Shown: positions 46,042-58,100 of the stretch, piece after piece | Layout of the letters: each line of letters begins with the position of its first letter | Numbering within the stretch: the stretch's first letter is position 1 | Assembly: GCA_009760855.2 (NCBI GenBank) | Contig: WPIO01000010.1 | Location: forward strand, 3,319,501 to 3,383,500 | Length of the DNA stretch: 64,000 bases | Source: Cristatella mucedo | Taxonomy: Eukaryota; Bryozoa; Phylactolaemata; Cristatellidae | Reading direction: 5' to 3' | Made by a program: the position numbers and the translations under genes | Notes under the pieces: model-generated | Told to the model about the DNA's origin: nothing | Seen by the model: only the letters and a program-made list of their open reading frames with translations | The model's database searches: none

Positions 46042-46169
46042 CATCAGCAGGACTTGCTGGGTTTGCTTTGCAACCGATGAAGACGAACGGTCAGCTGTGT
46101 GGGTGGAACCATGCAAATGCAAGGGAACATCAAAGTGGGTGCACACAAGCTGCCTCCAAAGGTGGATTG
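46042..46169 (+). CDS. MARCHF5: MARCH5 RING-CH exon, first half
   Basis: Acceptor TTTGTAG|CATCAGCAG at 46041; a second possible acceptor CAG ends at 46050. Both keep the frame. Encodes RTCWVCFATDEDERSAVWVE, then PCKCKGTSKWVHTSCLQRWI and ends ATTG|GTGGGT in phase 1. Confidence 0.93.
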
Positions 46170-49100
46170 GTGGGTGTAACTTTACTATTGTTTCACATAT
46201 TGTTGATTGTATTTTGTTTATGTATTTTGTACGTATTGTATTATTGTTTTTCTGTATTCATGTATCTAGTCGGGAGGTAAAGGAATAAGCCCGTGCGGGA
46301 GAATACTAGCTGTAATAATAATAATAATAATACATCCCAAAAGCACCCTCAGAGAACAATTTCTTTCTATTCACTACATATGTTATAAAGGATGCATGAT
46401 CATGTCGTTAGTGGTAACATGTCCAATGTCAACAAGCATGACATGGCTAGAGGTAGAATGCACACTGTCAGCATATAAATAGGGTTACTGGGAATATGCA
46501 GTGTCAGCATGCATAAGGGGACCAGAACCAATCACAAATAATCATTCAATGCTCCAAGGAACAGGTGCATTTTAGTTTCTTTTTTGAATGTCGAGTCAGG
46601 GGGTGTTGTGACGTCAGTTGGGAGTGAGTTCCACTCTGGGAGCATACCAACTAAAGGAACAGTCCAAAGGATCTGAGGTTTATTTCAAGGCATAGCTAAA
46701 CGATTTTAGTCAGAAAGGTGGATAGTACGATGCCTAGTCTGGTGGGGGATTAAAGTCGATACGATGCGTGATTGCAAGGCTGTTCGAGTCGGCAAAAAGT
46801 GGTGTGACGTGGCAACTGCGAAGCTCACGACAAACAAGCCTCGCTGAAGAGTTTAGCACCAACTGTAAGCGCTTGATTGCACAGGCCGGTAGACCAGTAA
46901 GAATGAATTATGGAAGTATAGGCAGGGTGTCACAAAGGCACAGGCCGATTTGGATGTAGTATTACTGTCAAAGCGGGCCTGAATTTTAGCAATGTTGTGT
47001 AGCTGAAAGTAGGCAGAGTTGACTGGAGTTGCCTTCACGGTCATCTAGCAAAAGGCCACTGTGGTACAGGACACCTAGATTTCGTACTGATGTAACAAAG
47101 CCGACTTTGATGGATAGGTTTTTCAATTTTTTTAATACGGTTTACTTGTAACTAGTAAGTTGGTTTTGTCCTCATTAAATTTGAGAAAGTTTGCTGCCAT
47201 CTATGTGCAAATGTCGGCAATACATGCAGCAAGGAAATTGCAAGAATTCGACTGGTAGGGCCCAAAGCATAGGTACAACTGTGTGCCGTCTGCATAGAAG
47301 TGAAAGCCTTGATTGTACTTGATCACATCGGAAAGAGGGAGATTATAAATGTGTTAAGAAGCAGACCAAGCACCGAGGCCTGAAGTATCCCTAACTTAAG
47401 TGTTTCCTCGAATGGTCTTTGTCCAGTCCTCCTGAGTCTCACACTGAGATCGGACCTAAACCGTTGCGATGCAGTGCCTGTGATGCCCCGGCAAGATGAG
47501 AGATGCCGGAGAAGGACTTGATGATCAATAGCATCAAACGCTGCCAAAAGATCATGCAAAACAGGTAGAGAGACTTTACCTAAGTCTGCATTCCTGATAA
47601 GGTTGTTATACACCCAAAGCGATACTGACTCTGTGGAGTGATAAGCTCTCAAACCAGGCTGAAACTTGCTAGGTTTGAAATTTCAGTGTACGAGTTCAGC
47701 TGATCTGTTATAACCCGTGTCAGTGTCTTCGATAGGAACGGTAGAAGGGACACTGTGCGAAGTTGCTCAAGTTCTCTTGGCCTAGTATTCCTTTCTTAAT
47801 TAGTGGCATAACTACTGCTGGTTTGAAGATGCAGTGTCGTGACCAGCGGCTAAGGACGTCTTTATTATGTTATGCACGGCAGCAGCAGATCTGTGCATCG
47901 TAGAAGTTGGACAATGGTCATTTTGTGTAGAGGGCTAGTAGTCTTCTTTGACTGGGAAATGAAAACATGAATGAGGTTACTTGTGGCTGCCTTGAATGCA
48001 GGCATCGAGATGCTGCACGGAATTGAGGAAGAGGAGTCCTGTGGGGCTGTGATTGAGGGAGTTTAGGTGGGATGCTGTTACCTTAGGGATGGACTCTCTG
48101 ATCTGGCCTATCTCCCTTAGGGATGGCCTCTCTGATCTCTCCTATCTTGCTGAAAAGAAGTCAGTGAAGCGATCAGCTAGATCGCCACAAGAATCACTAG
48201 GTAAGTAGCTAACCTGAGAATGGTTATGAAGATGGTTGATGCTAGGCATAAGCATTTTTGGATTGTGAATCTGTGATTCAGCAATATTTTGGTAGAAGTT
48301 AGATGGCTTTTGCTAGGACCGATTGGATGGTCTATAGTAGTCTTCCCAGCTTATGTCATGGTGTTGTAGCATTTGCACCAATGATGACAGGTCGGAAGGG
48401 GGATTGAACAGCAGGGGCGATGAGGATGTTTTTGTTCGGACAGCATCAAAATAGGGTCTTAAAGTTTTGTGATTCACAGATAATTCGGGATTCGGTGGGG
48501 GTATACACATCAGACTGAATGAGATCTACAGCTGTCAGGTGTGCAGAATGTTTGAGTAGAGTCATGCACATGAGCTGCAAGGGAAAATGAGTTTGTTAGT
48601 GCACGAAGTTCGGCACTTGCGGCATCAGTTAAGTTGTCAAAATTAATGTTTGAATCACCCAGAACGAAGAAGGAACGCTTTCTTGCTCAAGGATCGAAAT
48701 GAGGTAAGAAAAATGTGAAGTATACAAGGACTTGGGAACCTTTGGGAGGGGGCGATGGGTTACTGCCACCATTGGCAACTTGCTGTTAAAGGGACAGAAA
48801 CCAAGAGATTTGAGCGACTGGTTCTGTGTGACTGCAGACAGTCTTAAATGGATGGAGAAAGAGTGATTCACAGCCGGTCTTGAGTGGGGGAGAAAGACCC
48901 GGCAAGATTTTTATGTCGGTGCATCGAGACCTGCAATTAATGAATAATTGTAGTGTTAAATCAAGTGTTTATTTGACTCAAACTCGGTGGTTTGCTCATT
49001 GAGCGGAATTAAGACATAATTTTGTCGTTGATGGCGACGGGGGGGGGGTAAGGGACTATGAATAGAAGGTGACCCAGGTTGCTGCTCGCTGTAGAGTGGG

Positions 49101-52100
49101 CTAATGCGCCCTGCCCCCTGGTTCCACCAGTGGCTGTTTTGCTTTTCTAACCTAACTCTTTGCCCATGGGGAGTCACAGGAGCTTGATGAATTTCTGCTA
49201 TCATCTGATCCATTGCACTAATCGAAATGGCATGAACATAGCTTGTGGAAGGATATATATGACATGCCCTTTTTTGTTTACGTCAAACAACTGACTCATT
49301 CATTTGCATTCTTTGACCCTGTTTATCCTGTGTCGGCACATGGCACAGTTCCAGCTTAGTGTATCACGTGCACTCAAAGCAAGAAGATGCATGTATACAA
49401 CTGCCGCACACATCAAGCCACCATCCCACCAGCCGAGCAACCTATTCCTAATGTAAAGCTACTCTAAACGTGTACTTGAGGCATTTTACTATTTGCTACT
49501 GTCAAGAGTTAATTTATACATGCACACATGCACACATAAATAAATAAATAAGTAAATACTAGCTGATTTAACAGCCTTTTTTTGTACAGCGACAGAAAAG
49601 CCTTGATGGCTATCACCACTGCTTGCAGTGGCGATAAAGGATCGCCCACCAGAAGATTCGAACAAGAAAAAATGAATGATGAAAAGCACACGCCTTACCT
49701 AGTGAGCCATTACGGCTCATCGCATAGATACTCACTTCAGTAGAAGGCGAATATCCCCTTTTTATTACTTATTTTATTTGGGGAGACATTGACTTAGTCA
49801 GCTTTGGGCAAATATCCGACTAATTCAGTCCCACAGCTAAGTCGACCAAAAGGCTGCTCGTGAGATACCGAGTTACTATTCTCGGCTCAACGTAAGTGCT
49901 TTAACTTGTCCCTCTCAGATTCCCTGTGGGTAGAAACTAAGAGATTTGTTGGACCAATTAAAGACCTGGGGCAGCTGAGTCAGCTTGATTTGTTACCCTA
50001 GTAGTCTGTCGAGTGGGGTCACTATGAATATGCCAGACACAGTCTACCCACTAAGAGCTCAAGCAAAATATAAACCAACCATTTCTGCCTGGGTGGGGCT
50101 CATCGTGGATATGCCAAACGTAGTATACCCCTTAGAGCTCTGGCACGATGTAAACCAACCGTGTCTGTCAGTGTCTGAAGATGCTCTGATCCGGAATTTC
50201 TTTGATGTTGTGGTGAATACTGAAACCGAGAACTTGACCAAGCAAGTGCACTTTCACTAGCTCCATTCTTGACAGCTTCTCCCACCACCGTACTTGAGCA
50301 CTTCCACCAACAACCCGTGTTAGTGTTATCACTGTCTCTGAGCTCTGACTGCATTCTCTATAGCTGACGAAAGTCCCTTGCTTATTATTGCCATGATTCA
50401 TGAATTTCCTTCCGTGACTACCAAGATCATGGCTGCAGCCTCTGCTGTAAAGGGAGCATATTGGCATGTCCATTCCGGAACGACGCATTTGCAGACTCTT
50501 CCATAAAGCCTGTTCAGCAGGCCTCCTGCCATCGGATATGGCTCACTGTCTTGTCGGTGGCAAAGGACTTGGAGATGACTCAAAAGGGGAGCTTTCCTTT
50601 GACTGGGCACAGCTGGTTTTAGCAGGCAGTTTTCTCTTTCTGTTATAGCCCGTGACCGGCTGAAGCATTGCCACAAGACCGTGCCACCATACTCTACTTC
50701 GGCAGGCTGCCTTTTCTGTGGTTGTAGGATCAACAGGTGTAAGCAGATGCACACGCCTAGCCTCCCAGGGAGCATACTAATAACTCGCCTTCTGTATATC
50801 AGCGCCTGTGTAGAATTTTTTCATTCGTTTGAATGGCTAGTAAAATAAGTCGACTAAATGTGCAATCTCATTTGGTCGTGATAAAGGTAAAATATTGTTC
50901 GGGTTGTTATCATGGACACTAGATGTATTATCTTTTTTATTTTATCAGGGCCACACATCTGCGAGTTCCAGAAGCAAATAGTTGCTAAACAAACCGTGTA
51001 CTTAAATTAACGCTGTTGCATGTGAATGTATGTGCCCCAGCTGACTAATAATGCCTTCAAAAAACACATTTCCATAAGTGAAGAAGTTCAAACAAGCACC
51101 GATTTGTCTCGAAATAGGATTTTAGTTTTGGTCCACTCAGTCGAAAACCTTTTACCTTGTCTTGAGAGGATCCACATTTTTTTGGTTTAAAATTGTGCAC
51201 TGATTGTGATGAGGAACACATTTTTACATTTCAGATGAAAAGCAACGTGGAAATAGCACTGTCAAAGTTGCTTGCCCACAATGCAACACAGAGTACATTG
51301 TTGTGTACCCTGTTATGGGGCCGTTGATGTACGCCCTAGACTTCACTGACCGAGCGATCCTCAAGATATGTCCGTTCATGGCAGGAGGTGTGCTGGTTGG
51401 TTCAATGTACTGGACCGCAGTCACTTACGGGGCTGTGACGGTCATGCAGGTATGTTATTCTGACAGATATACTAAAATAGCCCATCTTCTAGTCACCGCC
51501 TGGATGTGCTGGGCTAGTGAACAAGAGGCAGTTTATTTTTCGGTGGTGTGTTTTTGGAAGTCATGCTGAAGGCCGTCAAGTGTCAGCTTTCCCAAGGAGA
51601 TAGAAAGGAGCAACAAAGGCTTACATTTTTTAGTAATTACCGAGTGCTTTATATGACACACGACCTTAATTAGTAGTTCAAGTCAGACCAGGGCTATCCA
51701 AACTTCAAACCTAGCAAGTTCCGCTCATGTTTTGAGCGAATCGCTCCGCAGAGTCGATCGTGTTTCCTTTGCAGCAAATGTAAAGCACCTAGAAAGAGAT
51801 TGAATTCTCTGAGGGCGCTCTATCAAGTGTATTAACATTATTATTAGAACTGCTGTGAGTGGATAACGACCCTCTAACGAATGCTGACTTATGTAGAGTC
51901 TCACTGCTAGTTTAGCTAGGCTTTCATTTGTATTCAGATGACATGCAGCTGTATATGTGCTTTCCAGCCCTTCAGTATCTCTTAACTCTCTCCAGTCCTT
52001 TGCACCATGTACTATATATATCCCCATCTGTAATTCCTCTTACTAATTTTAAATTCCTCTAAGACCGTGATGTGGGCTTTGCATATTGTCAAGTGTGCCC

Positions 52101-55100
52101 ACTTATATAGTAGGAGGCATTCAAGCATTCACAATGGTAATGTAATGTAGCTGATCTAGTTCATCATGCACGCTTCCTTCTTAAGCAATACTACTAGACA
52201 TTAGCACTTGGGAATTTTTGTTTAGCAGCACTGCTTTCATTGCTTACGTAAATCTCATGCCATTCTTTGGAATTGCATCGAGTGTTTCCATGCACGAGAT
52301 TTAAAGCCATTTATTTACCCTGCCGCCCCTTGCCGCTTCTTGTCTTTCCTTGTTTTTCCTCGTCTTTACTTGTTTTTCATTGTCTTTACTTGTCTTTCAT
52401 TGTCGCTCCTTGTCTTTCCTTGTTTATTTACCCCTTGCCGCCCCTATGTGCTCCTTGAGTGGTCTACACCCCATCTACCACTCGCTGCATGCTTTGATGC
52501 ATGCTTTGATGCATGCTTTGATGCATGCTTTGCTGCATGCTTTGATGCATGCTTTGCTGCATGCTTTGCTGCATGCTTTGCTGCATGCTTTGCTGCATGC
52601 TTTGCTGCATGCTTTGCTGCATGCTTTGCTGCATGCTTTGCTGCATGCTTTGCTGCATGCTTTGCTGCATGCTTTGCTGCATGCTTTGCTGCATGCTTTG
52701 CTGCATGCTTTGCTGCATGCTTTGCTGCATGCTTTGCTGCATGCTTTGCTGCATGCTTTGCTGCATGCTTTGCTTTGCAAAGCTTTGGTGTAAGGTCTTG
52801 CTTTTTTCTTCACTAACCCACTCACAAAAATCCTAGTAGTATTGCTGCAGTCGATGTTTCTGCTACTCTGTTCGGGTAACACGAGGATTTTGTATGATAC
52901 CAGGCTTACTAAAGTTGAGCACAACATGCAAAAGTATTATTGAAAGCCCACAAACAAACACATTCTGTTGGTACGTACGCACTTAGTATAACATCGCCCT
53001 ATCACGATTGTTTATGACCTCCCTTATCTGCCTAGGCACAGCTACAGCAAAGGAGACAAGATTCGATATTGTCTTCTCTGCTGTAGCATCCCACAGAGCT
53101 TGAAGTTTACTGAAGAGTTCAGCTACTGATTTAGGTCCAACAAATCTCCTGCCTGTCGATACAATCTCATAAAACATTTTGCTGGATTCAAATTAGACGG
53201 CTAGCTGGGCCACTGCAGCTGTACCACACCGGATTGACCACATCGGATTCGTCTAAAAGTGCTCTACTGGCTTGATAGTGTGTACAGTGTGCTTAGAATA
53301 ATCTTGCTGCCAAATATGGCGACTATGCAAAAAGAGTATATATGGTTTGCAATCCAAATCGCTTGATAAAGTGAACATGTACATGTTGGTCTCTTACATC
53401 TTAGATCTGATGCAAAGCTCCAAACACGTTTTACAGCAAGCATCAATTTACTGCCAAATTTTACAATATGTTGAAGGCTGTCATGCCCCATCATTCCTTT
53501 GGATAGCCCTTATGTGTTGCTTTCATTACCACATATCTTTAACTTACTTTCATCAGTCCGTAAAATAGAATTCCTGTCATCCTCTTCCTGTCGTGGATCC
53601 AGTATAGGCCTCTCTGCTTTATGACAGCCTGTGAGCAGATGCTTGCATTTTGCAACCTACTGGAGGATGCTCCTCTCAGAAAGCCTTCAACTTAACCTGG
53701 TCTAACTAACATCGATATCCCCGCAACGTTTTTCTAGGACCGTGCTAGGTCTCGAATCACGAGTTGTATTCTAAGGTGCTATCGTCGTAATTCTCCACTT
53801 CTCCACTAGAATGCTGTTCCCCGATTCCTGGCTGTACCTCAATGTCTACATTTAAGCAGGTCACTAGTGATCTAGTCCTGAAGCTCGTATCTCAATCAAA
53901 GAAGACAACAAGTCCTCTGGACCCTATTCCCACTGTCCTGCTCATGCATTGATCTGCTGCTGCCATGCATAACTAACATTATTAATATGTCATTTGCCTC
54001 AGCTCATGTCCCAGCACCTTTCAAAAAAGCTGTAGTCAGGCCACTTCTCAAGAACTCGACACTAGACCAAGAGGACTTGAGCAACTACTGCCCAGTCTTC
54101 CTTTTACCATTCCTATTAAAGACACTGGAACGGGTCGTGGCAGACCAGCTAAACTCATATATCGAAACCTCACACCTTGCTAGTAAGTTCCAGTCTGGCT
54201 TTAGAGCTAATCACCCCACAGAGTCAGCATTGCTTAGGGTTTACAACGACCTACTTAGGAATGCAGACATAGGTAGAGTGTCTCTACAGGTTTTGCTCGA
54301 TCTTTCGGCAGCTTTTGATACCATCGATCACAAAGCTCTTCTAGAGTGCCTCTCATCTCGCCTGGGCATCACTGGCACTGCTCTGCAGTTGTTCAGGTCC
54401 TATCTCAGTGCGGGAGACTCCAGAGTATTGACGTGAATGAGCAAAGATCATCCGAGGTACCTCTGACAAATGGGGTAATTCAGGGCTCCGTGCTAGGTCC
54501 GGTTCTTTTCACACCGTTTATACTCTCCCTCTTGCTGATGTGATTGCCAAGCACAATCTAGGTTTTCACTTTTATGCGGATGACACGAAGTTGTGTCTTT
54601 GCTTTGATTCCTCCCAGCATTCGAGCACCTCGAATTCTCTCAACTCACTTGCTGCATGTATTGATGACATCTGCACATGGGTGGCAGAAAATTTTCTAAA
54701 ACTAAACGATGATAAAACTAACTTACTAGTTATGGGAAAACCCAGTGTGATTCAGAAATTGGAAGGGCTGACGCTCAAAATTAGCTATGCCAGCATATCT
54801 CCAGTTGAATCAGCTCGAAATCTAGGTGTCATGTTCCAAAGTGACCTCTTGCTAGACGACCACATCAGCTCCACAGCCAAGTCTGCCTACTTTCAGCTAC
54901 ATAACATTCTTTGACTCTAGGTGTCATATTCCAAAGCGACCTCTCGTTAGACGACCATATCAGCTACACAGTCAAATCCGCCTATTTTCAGCTTCATAAC
55001 ATTGCTAAAATTCGGGCTTGTTTAGATAAAGATAACACATCTAAGTTGGTCCATGCATTCGTGACATCCCGTCTCGACTTCTGCAACTCACTGCTTACTG

Positions 55101-58100
55101 GCCTACCAGCATGTGCGATCAGGCGATTGCAGCTGGTGCAAAACTCGGCAGCTAGACTCGTCTGCCGTCGCAGTTGCCACATTACTCCACTTATCGCCGA
55201 CCTGCACTGGCTACCAGTCAAGCAACGGATTGACTTCAAGGTTTTGTCGCTCACTTTTAGGTCCCTTCATTCTATGGCTCCAGCCTATCTCTCCGACATA
55301 CTCCCCCATCAGGCCAAGCATCGTACCACCCGCTTTCGGAATCCAACAGTCTAGAAATACCTCGTACAAACCTTAAATCCTTTGGAGACCGTGCATTTAG
55401 TTCATATGCTTCCAAAGCCTGGAACTCCCCACCCCCCCCCCGACCTGCGTCAGAACATCCCCTGACCTGACCATATTTAAAAGGAACCTAAAAATACCTA
55501 TTTAGGACAGCATTTAGTGGGTCCCTGTGATTCGTCCTTCACGTGCTTATGCGTGCTGACACTGTGCATGCTGCCACTAACCACGTTTGCATGCTGACCC
55601 TGTGCATGTCACCCCTAACCATGTTATTCATTTCGTTTGTTTTTCAAGCATGATTTTACTTACCATTCAATTGCATTTCACTTTACAGCAAATGTAAAGC
55701 GCCTAGAGAGAGATTAAGTTCTCTGAGGGCACTTTATCAAGTGAATTATTATTATTATTATTATTATTATTACTCCAGCCTATCTCTCATATCTACTCTC
55801 GCACCAGGCCAAGTTTCGTGCCACCCGCTTTTTGGAATCTAACAGTTTACCAATACCTCGTACAAATCTCAAATCCTTTGGAGACCGTGCAATTAGTTCG
55901 TATGCTCCCAAAGCCTGGAACTCTCTCCCGACTTGGGTCACAACATCCCCTGACTTGGCCAAATTTAAAAAGATCTTACAGACACCTTTTCAGGACAGCA
56001 TTCAGTGAATCCATGTGATTCGTCCTTTATGTGCTTTTACGTGCTGACACTTTGCATGCTGCCACTAACCACACTTGCATGCTGACCCTGTGAATTTCAC
56101 CCATAACCATGTTATTCATTTTGTTAATCAAGCATGACACTACTCACGATTCTATCGCGTTTCCCTTTGCAGCAAATGTACAGCGCCTAAAAAAAAGATT
56201 GAGTTCTCTGAGGGCGTCTTATCAAGTGTATTATTTTTTATTAGGTTTAATCCACGGTAACATGTAATAACTAGATACTATTTCATATTGATACCCCTCT
56301 GTCCCAAAATTGTTGATTTTTAAGTGAAATTATATATTTTTAATCAGGGGAGCATTTTTGGGTGTGACAGTATTCGATATTTTTGCAGAAACCTTTTGTG
56401 TGGTCTGCATTTGAGCTTGGACGAACTTTTAAGGGGAGGCTGTGATTACTGGTTTTGGTTTTTTGTTGCAGCCTGTATTATTGTGTAATGACTATAACCC
56501 GGTTGCATCTCAAATAGTTAGAATTGGAGGAAGGACAGTAATGATTTGCAGTAGTTTGGCAATCAGGCTCCACCGAGTATTAAGCCACTGGGTATACCGA
56601 ATTTACTGAATAGTGGCATGGTCAGGCATTCAAACAGTGGCAGAAAACCTCATTAGCTAAGCCTACTCCACATGCCTACACATAGTGACCATAAAGGGAT
56701 TAGTACAGCAAGCTGTAAACTCACCAGCTTTATACTCGATATAGAGGTTTCAGTCTAACTAATCATTGCGAGTGAGTGCTCGAATGCATCACCCTCATGA
56801 ACAGCGCATTTGATAAGGTACTCGTTTTACATAGGGTCGTGCAATAATGCTTTAGGTTTTATCAGAAGTTGCCTTTCCTCTAGCTGCCTAATCGCAACTT
56901 TTTTTCTGTGGCTCTGGCTTAGAGACAATAGATGTAGGTCGTGAAAAGAGTTGACTTGTCATGTCATGTCATGTATCTCCGTCAGTAACTCCAAAGTCAT
57001 CAAGACCATGTGGGTGTTACGCAGGAGAGTTTTGTATAGACTTCCCCCAAATTGGGATAGAAATGAAATTGTTTTTGTGTTACGAGGTCACTGGTATCAT
57101 TTTCTTGCTAATTGTTTTGCTGCTCTTAAGTTTAATAAATCAACAAATTCATACATTTGTTATTTAACTTCTCAGGATAATTCAGCAACATGACCTAGTC
57201 AAAGATTCCATTTTGGCTAGTACTTTGAAGTTTGGTATAATTTAATTTAGCAACAATATATTTTGGGTAAAACCCAAAATAGTTCCCAAAAACCCCCACA
57301 TAGGTGACATTCTCTTAGTAGAACAGTGATTACCCGTGCTGGTTGATTGAGCTGGTAGCACCTCGTTTGAGCTTCGAATCAGACGTACACTATTTTCAAG
57401 TGCTGGAAACTCCTTAGAGAGGCCAACCTCATTGAATACTGCATGTGGTGAATCGAGTCACACCCCATCTCGTCTTGGCGTGTCAGTAATTATATTCGTG
57501 TTAGCAAAGTGAGCACTATGGCAGTGTTCAAGTTTGATTCAATCTTTTCTGCAGCTAACCGTGCTTGGAACTTGCTTGTAACTTTGGTCTGCAGCTGATA
57601 CGTAGACGACCGTGTCCAAGGAATAACTTCAATCTCCCTCCAGCCAAAATACAATTGGCTGCTTGAGGCGCAATTAATGATTGCAAATAACGCAACACCG
57701 TGTTTGCTATCCGTTCACCCAAGTTAGTGGCTTTTAGCTAGGCTTATTTGTTCTTTAGGAAATGGACTGCAAAGTTCTGCCCAACCATTGGCTTGCTCTG
57801 GCAGTACTGCCACCCTCGTGCAGTGCTGCAAAAATTAATTTGCTGTCAATTTTCCCAAGAATGTGCAAGCTCGATGCCGTGAAGTTGGGTAGTGCTGTAA
57901 ACGCAGTCAACCGTTATTCGAGCTTTGCATAGCTCAATTGTTTAAAGATTGCAGTTATTTGTCGGACCCCTTGGCTGACAAGCCAGAGGTCTCATGGTTC
58001 TGCCTCCTCGTGCTCTCAGGTCCTGTATGGACAATACTTGAGCTGTTCCATCCCTATGCTTAAAGACCTCTGGGGACAGAAGCTTTTGCTCTGAAGGTCC

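Larger units (their letters stand above)
46170..51234 (+). other. MARCH5 intron after the first RING exon
   Basis: 5.1 kb, more than half of it a decayed LINE-A (46310-49230), plus a SINE (49537-49722). ORFs at 49985-50775 on both strands have no recognisable domain. Confidence 0.85.

Noticed and set aside
49985-50775. Cluster of ORFs of 60-125 residues on both strands
   Set aside because: No motif or repeat match recognised; they lie in an intron and contradict one another in frame.
52486-52773. CRISPR array
   Set aside because: Units are directly adjacent with no spacers, and the DNA is animal nuclear.
52464-52927. Long repetitive ORFs (QQSM, SKAC, HALL, ACFA repeats) as protein-coding genes
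   Set aside because: They exist only because a 12-bp unit without stops keeps all frames open. There are no splice sites or unique coding sequence, and the array sits inside a MARCH5 intron.
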